From an uncultured Caulobacterales bacterium (lineage in GTDB: Bacteria > Pseudomonadota > Alphaproteobacteria > Caulobacterales > Maricaulaceae), in contig CANNER010000004.1 of assembly GCA_947503715.1 (NCBI GenBank), forward strand, positions 1-64,000: a DNA stretch of 64,000 nt, given 5' to 3'. Made by a program: the position numbers and the translations under genes. The notes beneath the pieces were generated by a model, which saw only the letters and a program-made list of their open reading frames with translations, had not been told where the DNA came from and did not search any database. Positions 44,096 to 51,789 of this stretch are shown piece after piece; the stretch's first letter is position 1; every line of letters starts with the position of its first letter.

Positions 44096-45477
44096 GCTGC
44101 AATCTCCCCACGGCGAATAAGTAACTCTCGTTCAATCGTTTTCACGGTGTCACCATTGAGTTTGTAAAAAACGATGAGAAGGCCTGCCGCACCGAAAAAG
44201 AGAGCAGGCACGATATTAAACATGAGTCGGATGCCGGTAATGGCTTCCGGCGTCTGCACTTCATTTGCAATGAACCCAAATCCTGCAAGGATGAAGGCTG
44301 GGACGGCGCTTCCCACGGCAGAACCCGTTTTGAGCGAAAACATGGACGCCGATACTGTTAGGCCCGCGCTGTTAATCCCTGACTTCCATTCGCCATATTC
44401 AGCGCAATCTGTATACATCGCAAAGAGCAGTGTAATCATCACGCCAAAGGTAAATATGCTAGCCGTGTGAAATGCGGTGATGGACCAATACCATTCGGGC
44501 GGAACGAAATAGCAGCCAAATAAAAGCGCGGCGTTCAGCACGGCCATAAAAATCATGAGTTGCCGCTTATCAAACACTTTAAGAAATGTTGGCGTTAGCA
44601 TTGCGCCAAAGAGTTGGCCTACGAAGCCGAGCGTAATCAGCAATGAAGTTCTGTCCATCCACCAAAGTCCTGCCCCTTCGCCGGACGGGACATAGTATTT
44701 CATGTAGAACGCTGCAGAAGAAATGCGGGCAATTAATCCAACGACGATTAGAATTCCCGAAATGGCCAGAACAATCCAAGAAATATTGTTCAATAAAACG
44801 CCAAAATCCCTTGAGATGGACCCGCCTTCGCGTTTTGGCTTAATCCGTTCTTTTGTGCTGGCAAATGTAATCATGAAAAAGATGATCGACAAAACGGCGA
44901 ACAGAATGATGGTCAGGCGGAAGCCCGTTAATTCATCGCCCTGACCCAGAAATTCCACCAAAGGCTTCGTCATCGCCCCTACGGTCAATGTCCCAAGAGA
45001 GGCGAAGATGAACCGATATTGCGTGGCTTTCTCGCGCTCTTCTGTCTTTGGATGAATGACTGCCAAAAGAGCGGAATATGGAACATTAATGGCTGTGAAG
45101 GCCAACATGACCAGAGAATAGGACACGTAAGCAAAGATGAGCTTCCCAATGTCTGAGAGGTCAGGCCCTAAGAATAAGAGATACCCTAGAAGCGCATATG
45201 GAATGGCCATCCATAGCAGATAAGGGCGGTATTTTCCCCACCGCGTTTGCGTGCGGTCCGCAATAAGGCCCATTGCGGGGTCAGTCACCGCATCGAGTAT
45301 CTTTGTGACCAGAAACATTGTCCCGGCCGCAGCCGGGGAAATGCCCCAAACATCTGTGTAATAGTAAAGCAGGAAGATGCCGAAGAACCCATTATAAAAG
45401 TTCGACGCCATGTCGCCCAAGCCATAGCCAACTTTTTCGCGGATGGAGAGCGGCGCAATGCGGTCACTGATAGCCAT
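44092..45477 (-). CDS. GPH-family sugar:cation symporter
   Basis: 461 residues with about twelve transmembrane helices. The N-terminal REKVGYGLGDMASNFYNG and the DAVTDPAMGLIADRTQTRWG loop are hallmarks of the glycoside-pentoside-hexuronide family. It would take the oligosaccharide or its product across the inner membrane. First gene of a two-gene minus-strand operon with the GH68-like gene (overlapping stop/start). The LacI-type palindrome at 45535-45548 lies 58 bp before its start. Confidence 0.93.
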   Translation of the reverse strand: MAISDRIAPLSIREKVGYGLGDMASNFYNGFFGIFLLYYYTDVWGISPAAAGTMFLVTKILDAVTDPAMGLIADRTQTRWGKYRPYLLWMAIPYALLGYLLFLGPDLSDIGKLIFAYVSYSLVMLAFTAINVPYSALLAVIHPKTEEREKATQYRFIFASLGTLTVGAMTKPLVEFLGQGDELTGFRLTIILFAVLSIIFFMITFASTKERIKPKREGGSISRDFGVLLNNISWIVLAISGILIVVGLIARISSAAFYMKYYVPSGEGAGLWWMDRTSLLITLGFVGQLFGAMLTPTFLKVFDKRQLMIFMAVLNAALLFGCYFVPPEWYWSITAFHTASIFTFGVMITLLFAMYTDCAEYGEWKSGINSAGLTVSASMFSLKTGSAVGSAVPAFILAGFGFIANEVQTPEAITGIRLMFNIVPALFFGAAGLLIVFYKLNGDTVKTIERELLIRRGEIAA

Positions 45478-45534
45478 GTTGATGTCCTCCCAAACGCAAT
45501 TTTATCATTGCTTTCCCGAATGGCTATAGCATAA

Positions 45535-45548
45535 TGCAATCGATTGCA
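45535..45548. promoter_or_regulatory. LacI-type operator in divergent promoter
   Basis: Perfect 14-bp palindrome TGCAATCGATTGCA between the symporter and the fructokinase, sharing its core with the arms at 39458-39494. One site can control both divergent units. Confidence 0.78.
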
Positions 45549-45584
45549 ATAAAGGCTTTCATAAAAAGTATTTTAGGATTTCCA

Positions 45585-46460
45585 ATGACCAAAATCGGGC
45601 TTTCTGGCGGAATTGATGCGGGTGGGACTACGTTCAAATGTGGAGTCGCATTAGCGAATGGAGAGATTATAGCTAAGCAGCGGGTGGACGTGACCACCCC
45701 GGTCGAGACTGTAGCCCAATGTCTTACGTTTTTTCGCCAGTATGACTTGTCTAGTTTCGGAATTGCGAGCTTTGGACCTATCGATGTCGATAGGACCTCT
45801 CCGCATTATGGTCGAATTTTGAAAACTCCAAAACCAAATTGGTCTCATTTTTCACTCAAGGCTGCTTTTGAGGCAGGGTTAAATCTTAATGTTGTTGTCG
45901 ACTCTGATGTGAACGGGGCCTTGTTGGCAGAGGTCACGTTTGGGGCCGCGCGGGGTATTTCATCGGCGGCATATATAACGGTTGGAACAGGAATTGGCGC
46001 AGGCATAATGTCGTCGGGCGAAATATTGGGTCGTCCTTATCACCCCGAATTCGGGCACATCGCCGTAAAAAAACATGATGTCGACAGGGGTTTTCCGGGC
46101 GTATGTCCCTTTCACGGCGATTGTTTAGAGGGACTGACATCCGTAAGAGCTCTGAAGAAACGATGGGGCGATCCGATTGATTGGGACGCAAACCATCAGG
46201 GATGGAACGTGGCGGCTAATTATCTAGCTCAGGCCTGCGCCTCGCTTGTTCTAACCCTGCGCTTAGAACGCATTATTATCGGCGGTGGATTAATGTTGGC
46301 CAAGAACATGCTCCCAAAAATTCAAACGGAATTTGAAAGCCAATTGAATGGATATTTGGGAAATTCCATTGCAACAGCGGACAATCTAATCTGCACGCCC
46401 TTTTACGGCGATGACGCAGGATTGCACGGCGCAATAGATCTTGGAAAGCAAGCGGTTTAA
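45585..46460 (+). CDS. ROK-family fructokinase
   Basis: 291 residues from ATG 45585 with AGGA about ten bases upstream; the upstream ATG at 45534 lies in the operator region and is unlikely. ROK features: ATP loop GGIDAGGTTFKCGVA, the sugar-site ITVGTGIGAGIMSSGE, and the zinc-finger-like PFHGDCLEGL preceded by the histidine in EFGHIAVKKH. GGIxAGGT plus CPFHGDCLEG is characteristic of the fructokinase branch of ROK kinases. It would phosphorylate fructose released by the GH68-like enzyme. Confidence 0.88.
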   Translation: MTKIGLSGGIDAGGTTFKCGVALANGEIIAKQRVDVTTPVETVAQCLTFFRQYDLSSFGIASFGPIDVDRTSPHYGRILKTPKPNWSHFSLKAAFEAGLNLNVVVDSDVNGALLAEVTFGAARGISSAAYITVGTGIGAGIMSSGEILGRPYHPEFGHIAVKKHDVDRGFPGVCPFHGDCLEGLTSVRALKKRWGDPIDWDANHQGWNVAANYLAQACASLVLTLRLERIIIGGGLMLAKNMLPKIQTEFESQLNGYLGNSIATADNLICTPFYGDDAGLHGAIDLGKQAV

Positions 46461-46717
46461 TTCTCAGGTAATGGATTACAGATCTGGGAGTATGCGACAG
46501 GCATCTCTCCCAAAATAGCTTTCAACTACGCATCTTGGCACCTTGCAAGACCTTGGATAATTTAAAAGACAAATCTGAAGTCAACATCATTTGGTGATTG
46601 TCACTCTGGACAATGATAGGAATAGATAGGCTGCTGTTTTGTAGCACGAAATGTATCTATGACTGTGCTACAAAAAAATTGGAAAATTTTAAACTATTGT
46701 TTTATTTGGGTTTTTCT

Positions 46718-46736
46718 TCACGGCATCTTGCCGTGA
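46718..46736 (+). repeat. Dispersed hairpin element, copy C
   Basis: Perfect 8-bp stem TCACGGCA/TGCCGTGA with loop TCT, followed by GGGAGCACCG. Compared with copy B the stem has changed at several positions on both sides so that pairing is kept. Confidence 0.6.
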
Positions 46737-46881
46737 GGGAGCACCGTTTTTCTGACATAGCAAATTGCGTAAGCCACTGAAAAGCTTCGGAAAGTCCCTC
46801 TTTCCTTTACTTTCCACACAGTAACTCGCGCGACTTGCCTCACTTCTTGGCTTACAAAAGGCATAAACAGGAGATGGCACG

Positions 46882-46982
46882 ATGAAGGCGATTAGACGGC
46901 CCGACCAATACCTACGGTGACGCGGTGGTATATGGCACTATGTGCGGCGCGCGCCCAAGGCCGTCAGCCATATATACGACAT
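46882..46982 (+). pseudogene. Integrase 5' remnant
   Basis: Reads MKAIRRPDQYLR, stop, then RGGIWHYVRRAPKAVSHI, closely similar to the integrase start at 3651. It has a TGA after twelve codons and is cut off at 46983 by the IS6 remnant. The upstream 240 bp also match the 3651 leader, so this is the same kind of element inserted elsewhere and lost. Confidence 0.8.
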
Positions 46983-47271
46983 AGCTTTGTCACGTTAACT
47001 GAACCAGCCGTAATTTTTCTCTGGATCTACTCCTAGCCGCAAGCTTTCACCGTAATGGGACTCCATACTAATTGCGCATGCGACCGAAATTTCCGAAGTG
47101 TATTTCTTGAGATTAGGCGTCGTCGGAATTTGCAAATTCAAGTTTAAGCGAAAATATATCCAAAGGCTCGTTTGATGATGTCTGTTTGGAAGCGATGTCA
47201 GGTGTAAATTGAGGTTTTCATAGTTACGGATTAGCGCATCGATTGAAAATAGTCATTGTGGTAACAAAGCC
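46983..47271 (-). mobile_element. Internally deleted IS6-family remnant
   Basis: Left end AGCTTTGTCACGTTAAC resembles the terminal repeat of the copy at 9159; the right end GGTAACAAAGCC is degraded. On the minus strand the transposase start (MKTSIYT, stop, HRFQTDIIKRAF) is joined to the transposase end (RRRLISRNTLRKF), so the whole catalytic core has been deleted. Not functional. It cuts into the integrase remnant just as the other copy cuts into the relaxase. Confidence 0.75.
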
Positions 47272-47572
47272 ACTGAGACTTGGGTGTGTTTGCAGTCACG
47301 TATTTTGAAGCGATTTTAAGCAAGGATTGCTCTGGGGCTGTTGTGATACACTATCTCTAATTAGATAAAACAGCTGTTACGTCTTCGGAAATCTCTGAAA
47401 ATATCTTCACGATTAGTTTGGCGCGGGCTATTCGAGGCATTTGGATATTTAGACACACCCTTAGCTGCAGCTCATTGAAAGAAAAAAACTCTCGAGCCAC
47501 ACCTTATGGTGCAGCCCGGATACATTTAAAATGACCTCACGCGAATCGTAAGGCCTGAGTATTTTAACAGAC

Positions 47573-48604
47573 TTAGCGTTGTACGCGACCTGAGCCATCT
47601 CCGCCCATCAGATTTTCAACTTCGCTACGGGACACGCGATTGTAATCGCCCAGAATGGAATGCTTCAAAGCGGAGCCAGCGACGGCAAATTCTAAAGACT
47701 GCTGACGGTCTTCATAAAGGTTCATGCCAGCAATAAAGGCTGACGCGAAACTATCGCCCCCGCCGACACGGTCTACGATGTCAGTAAGCTCATATTTCTT
47801 TGATAATAAAAAGCCGTTTTCACGATCGCGCATACAGGCGGACCACCCGTTAATGTTAGCATTAATGCTCTCGCGCAGTGTAATAGCAATCGTCGACATA
47901 CCCGGATAAATATCGAGCACTTTCTGCGAGAGTGCTTCATATTTGCTTGTGTCCAAATGTCCGGCTTCCACATCAACGTCAACGGAAATGTCGAGCGATT
48001 TTTGGCAATCCTCTTCATTCGCAATCCCGACATCAATATATTTCACCAAATCCTGCATAACTTCGGGAGCTGTTTTTCCATATTTCCAGAGTTTACCGCG
48101 GAAATTGAAATCGCAAGACGTCGTCACGCCCGCCTTCTGTGCTTCTTTCACACATTCCAGAGAAAGGTCAGCGCAATCTTGCGAAAGAGCCGGTGTGATA
48201 CCTGTAATATGCAGCCACTTTGCGCCTTTAAAAATCGTCGGCCAGTCAAAATCGCCAGGCTTACATTGGCTGATCGAAGAATTAGCACGATCATAGATGA
48301 CTTTAGACGGACGTTGGTTAGCGCCTGTTTCAAGAAAATAGATACCGACCCGCTCACCCTGTCTTTGGATGAGCGATGTATCCACGCCTAAACCGCGAAG
48401 GGAATTGACCGCGCTTTGACCGATATCATTATCGGGCAGAGCAGAAACGAAAGCAGCATCAAAACCGTAATTCGAGAGCGACACGGCCACATTGGCCTCA
48501 CCACCACCGAAAGTGGCCTCAAATTGTGGGCTTTGAAAAAACCGTTCATAGCCGGGCGTGCGAAGTCTCAACATGATCTCGCCGAAGGAAAGAAATTTAG
48601 TCAT
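47573..48604 (-). CDS. kdgK: 2-keto-3-deoxygluconate kinase (PfkB family)
   Basis: 343 residues. PfkB motifs: [15 protein letters not shown] near residue 33 and the C-terminal [13 protein letters not shown] with the catalytic aspartate. It phosphorylates KDG to KDPG in alginate breakdown. It is the last gene of a minus-strand run with KDPG aldolase 23 bp upstream, giving the natural order kinase-aldolase. Its residues between 200 and 225 include an acidic insertion ([14 protein letters not shown]) seen in some marine members. Confidence 0.88.
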   Translation of the reverse strand: MTKFLSFGEIMLRLRTPGYERFFQSPQFEATFGGGEANVAVSLSNYGFDAAFVSALPDNDIGQSAVNSLRGLGVDTSLIQRQGERVGIYFLETGANQRPSKVIYDRANSSISQCKPGDFDWPTIFKGAKWLHITGITPALSQDCADLSLECVKEAQKAGVTTSCDFNFRGKLWKYGKTAPEVMQDLVKYIDVGIANEEDCQKSLDISVDVDVEAGHLDTSKYEALSQKVLDIYPGMSTIAITLRESINANINGWSACMRDRENGFLLSKKYELTDIVDRVGGGDSFASAFIAGMNLYEDRQQSLEFAVAGSALKHSILGDYNRVSRSEVENLMGGDGSGRVQR

Positions 48605-48627
48605 GAGTGTCTCTATTTATAGTGAAT

Positions 48628-49263
48628 CTAATTTTTCTGCGCGATAGCGATGGCGGATTTTGCCAGTTCGGTGAGAACATCAAAGTCCCCCTTTGCAATG
48701 GCGTCCGCAGGTGTCAGCCAAGAACCGCCACAAGCCAAAACGGCAGGGACTGCGAGATATTCGTGTAAATTAGTCGGGCTTACACCGCCCGTCGGCATAA
48801 ATCTGACGTCACGAAAGACGGAAGAGAGAGCCTTCAGCATCTTAGGTCCGCCTACCAATGACGCAGGAAAGAGTTTGACGGTTCGAAGGCCTAAATTCCA
48901 AGCCTGCTGCAGTTCTGTTGCTGTCGATATACCTGGCAGGATGGGAATATCCGCAGCGTTAGCGACCTCAACAGACGCAGGGTCAAGCCCGGGCGAAACA
49001 ATAAAACTCGCGCCTCGTCGAATAACTTCTTCCGATTGGCTAGCGCTTAAAACGGTTCCCGCCCCGACATGTGCATTAGGAAATTCCTTCGCAATTGCCT
49101 CAAGGCAATCTAGTGCCGCATCCGTGCGCAGCACGACTTCTAAAACATCCAAGCCGCCTTTCAGCAGGGCTTCTGAAATTTTCAAGGCCGTTCTCGGGTC
49201 ATCTGATTGAACCAAGGGGACAACGCGCTTACTTTCCAGAGCGGCGATAAGTTTATCTGACAT
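48628..49263 (-). CDS. eda: KDPG aldolase (2-dehydro-3-deoxy-phosphogluconate aldolase)
   Basis: 211 residues, typical length. It splits KDPG into pyruvate and glyceraldehyde-3-phosphate. The Schiff-base lysine lies in RTVKLFPASLVGG, and the catalytic glutamate in LEVVLRTDAA; GAGTVLSA and MPTGGVSP form the phosphate-binding loops. Directly upstream of the KDG kinase and co-directional. Confidence 0.93.
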   Translation of the reverse strand: MSDKLIAALESKRVVPLVQSDDPRTALKISEALLKGGLDVLEVVLRTDAALDCLEAIAKEFPNAHVGAGTVLSASQSEEVIRRGASFIVSPGLDPASVEVANAADIPILPGISTATELQQAWNLGLRTVKLFPASLVGGPKMLKALSSVFRDVRFMPTGGVSPTNLHEYLAVPAVLACGGSWLTPADAIAKGDFDVLTELAKSAIAIAQKN

Positions 49264-49410
49264 AGTGATACCTACAAAGACGTTCAGTCTATAATTTATG
49301 TTCAGGCTTTTGCCCGTGAGATAGGTTGAGGGGATAAACGTAAAAAAGTTAAATGTAAAAATTTATCAAACTACATTTACGCAGTTTTTTACATCACCCT
49401 TCCAACTTTC

Positions 49411-50292
49411 CTAGGATTTGAGCTTTACGAAATAATCGAAAATTTCTGGGACGTTTCCATTCCCCATCCCTGCATCAACGGCGGCTTGCAGGCTCGTTGA
49501 CGTGCTTTCTGCAACCAAGGACTTCGATCCTAAATCTTTCATCATCTGAACAAAATAACCGAGATCTTTGTTCGCATTATTGATGGAAAAACCGAGGTCA
49601 CTAACACCGTCAACAGCGTAGTTTTTACAGAATTTCATAAAGGGCGAATTGGACGGACCGGATGACATGATGTCATAAAGTTGTTGACGATCAACACCTG
49701 CTAGTTCTGCAGCCGCAAAGGCTTGCGACATCGCTGTCACCGTTGTCATACCCATGAAGTTATTGATCAATTTCGTCGTGTGACCCGCCCCTAAATCACC
49801 GAGATAGAAAACATTCTCACCCTGCTCTTTCAGCATGGGCTCATATTTATCGAATGTGGCTTTGTCGCCAGCTGCCATAATATTGAGCAGTCCATCTTTG
49901 GCATGTGCAGGCGTCCGTCCCAGCGGCGCATCAATCATACCAACACCTTTTTTCGCCAGATCGGCACCAATCTTTTTTGTCGAAGCCGGGATGGATGTCC
50001 CAAAGTCGATAAGCACTGAGCCTTCTTTGACCCCTTCGAGAATACCGTTTTCACCGTAAACAATCTTTTCCACAACGGCGGAAGTCGTCAAACAAAACTG
50101 AATAATGTCAGATTTTTCCGCTAACTCTTTGGGTGAGCTGGCTTCGCTGGCATTTCCTCGATCCAAAACTGTTTTCACAGCATCCTTGTTCAGATCCATG
50201 ACGATGACTTCAAACCCTCTTTTCTGAAGGTTTTCAACCATATTCCCACCCATAAGTCCGAGACCTATGAACCCTATAACTGGCTTAGACAT
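49411..50292 (-). CDS. Beta-hydroxyacid dehydrogenase, candidate DEH reductase
   Basis: 293 residues. Rossmann motif IGFIGLGLMGGNM at the N-terminus, the substrate loop MIDAPLGRTPAHAKDG, and the catalytic lysine in TKLINNFMGM place it in the 3-hydroxyisobutyrate/tartronate-semialdehyde reductase family. In marine alginate loci a member of this family reduces 4-deoxy-L-erythro-5-hexoseulose uronate (DEH) to KDG. Its place between the transporter and the KDG kinase/aldolase pair argues for that role here. The substrate is not proven by sequence. Confidence 0.82.
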   Translation of the reverse strand: MSKPVIGFIGLGLMGGNMVENLQKRGFEVIVMDLNKDAVKTVLDRGNASEASSPKELAEKSDIIQFCLTTSAVVEKIVYGENGILEGVKEGSVLIDFGTSIPASTKKIGADLAKKGVGMIDAPLGRTPAHAKDGLLNIMAAGDKATFDKYEPMLKEQGENVFYLGDLGAGHTTKLINNFMGMTTVTAMSQAFAAAELAGVDRQQLYDIMSSGPSNSPFMKFCKNYAVDGVSDLGFSINNANKDLGYFVQMMKDLGSKSLVAESTSTSLQAAVDAGMGNGNVPEIFDYFVKLKS

Positions 50293-50320
50293 TGATAAAC
50301 TCCATCATGATTTTAGTTAC

Positions 50321-51646
50321 TTAATTGATATTTACGGCAGAGTTTTCTTGCCGTGGCTTGAGAGGTTGGATGTGACCACATAAAAACCAGACACTTGCGA
50401 TAGCAGCGAGGGCTAAAACAGCGCCAAGAATGAATACGGGTGTGTAATTAGCACCTGCCGTTAAAACAGGCACGAATAAAGTCAACGCAAAAGCCGTCAA
50501 TTTCGCGGCCATCCCCGCAAAACCTGACAAGGTTCCGACCGTCTTCCCGCCGTAAAAGTCAGCCGGCAAGGTTTGAACATTTCCGATTGCCGTTTGAAAT
50601 CCGAACAGAATGATAAACATCAACGTAATGGCAATGCCGGGCGTCACTGCAACAGACATGGCCAAGAGAGATGGCAGCATGATCAAGCAACCCAACGTAA
50701 TTGTAAGTTTACGCGTCTTATTTACTGTCCACCCCTTACCGAGCAGATATTGCGCTAAAAGCCCCCCAAACCATGCGCCAAACATGGCACCGACATAGGG
50801 CAACCAACCGGATACAGCGAGGTCCTTAATTTTAAAGCCGTGCACTTCAAAGAGATAGGTTGGAATCCAGACAATGAATAACCACCAAATTGGATCAATC
50901 GCGGCGGAGGCGGTGATAACGCCCCAGCTCTGTTTGCGGGACAGAAGCTCGCCTGTTGACGGATTATAACCACCATCGGGATTACCGTCCTCGTTCAAAT
51001 CTTCATTGATTTGACCACTTAAGATATACTCACGTTCTTCTTCCGTGATCCATGAATGGTATTTCGGCGGAGCCTTCACAATGACAAGCCAAGGAATAAG
51101 CCAAATACCACCCAAGCCGGCAACAATCAGGAATATGACCTTCCAATCGAGATAGATTGCCAAATAAGCGAGGAGCGGGATTGAAATAATTCCCCCGATG
51201 GCGGCGCCGGAATTAAATATACCTTGGGCAAGCGCGCGCTCTTTCGTTGGGAACCATTCCGCATTGGCTTTCGCCGCGCCCGGCCAGTTCCCGGCCTCAG
51301 ACACACCCAGTAAAACCCGGAAAATGCTCAAGCTCAGAACGCCTTGCGCAAATGCATGTAATGCCGTCGCAATTGACCAAAAGCCAATCGACAACACAAA
51401 ACCGACCCGCGTCCCAAGCCAATCGAATATTTTACCGAAAATGGCTTGGCCCGCCGCATAGGACAAGATGAAGACAGCTGAAACAAGTCCCAAAATAGCT
51501 TTGTGACCATCGGCATCCATATCAGGAAAGAGGTCCGGCGCCATATGTTGCGGCCATAGCACAGTAATTGTTTGCCTATCGATATAGTTGATCACTGTCG
51601 CGAGCGCGACCAGGCCAACAACAACCCATCTTAAATGTCCCTTCAC
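50321..51646 (-). CDS. MFS transporter, hexuronate/ACS-type
   Basis: 441 residues, about twelve transmembrane helices, starting ATG 51646. The first helix carries INYIDRQTITVLWP, typical of the anion:cation symporter (ExuT-like) branch of the major facilitator family. The long loop after helix 6 (HSWITEEEREYI) is also seen in this group. It likely brings unsaturated uronate mono- or oligomers across the inner membrane for the DEH reductase 28 bp downstream. Confidence 0.9.
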   Translation of the reverse strand: MKGHLRWVVVGLVALATVINYIDRQTITVLWPQHMAPDLFPDMDADGHKAILGLVSAVFILSYAAGQAIFGKIFDWLGTRVGFVLSIGFWSIATALHAFAQGVLSLSIFRVLLGVSEAGNWPGAAKANAEWFPTKERALAQGIFNSGAAIGGIISIPLLAYLAIYLDWKVIFLIVAGLGGIWLIPWLVIVKAPPKYHSWITEEEREYILSGQINEDLNEDGNPDGGYNPSTGELLSRKQSWGVITASAAIDPIWWLFIVWIPTYLFEVHGFKIKDLAVSGWLPYVGAMFGAWFGGLLAQYLLGKGWTVNKTRKLTITLGCLIMLPSLLAMSVAVTPGIAITLMFIILFGFQTAIGNVQTLPADFYGGKTVGTLSGFAGMAAKLTAFALTLFVPVLTAGANYTPVFILGAVLALAAIASVWFLCGHIQPLKPRQENSAVNIN

Positions 51647-51789
51647 GACATATCCCCCCTTTTGTAACTCTTCGGAAAGACGCTTGTGAATGCGCGCCCA
51701 ATCAAATGAGTAAGTCTGTTATGTTTATCGAATGCACCACATATTCCAGAAAAGCTGTGATCAATAATTTCTTGCTTAAGGGGCCGCAT

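Larger units (their letters stand above)
46461..47572. other. Gap holding mobile-element remnants
   Basis: No intact gene. It contains dispersed hairpin copy C (46718-46736), an integrase 5' remnant (46882-46982), and an internally deleted IS6 copy (46983-47271). The rest, about 47272-47572, shows nothing I can name. An imperfect GTAGCACGAAATG/TGTGCTAC inverted repeat lies near 46639-46674. Confidence 0.6.

Noticed and set aside
47272-47572. Possible small gene between the IS6 remnant and the KDG kinase
   Set aside because: No open frame with a start signal or recognisable composition.
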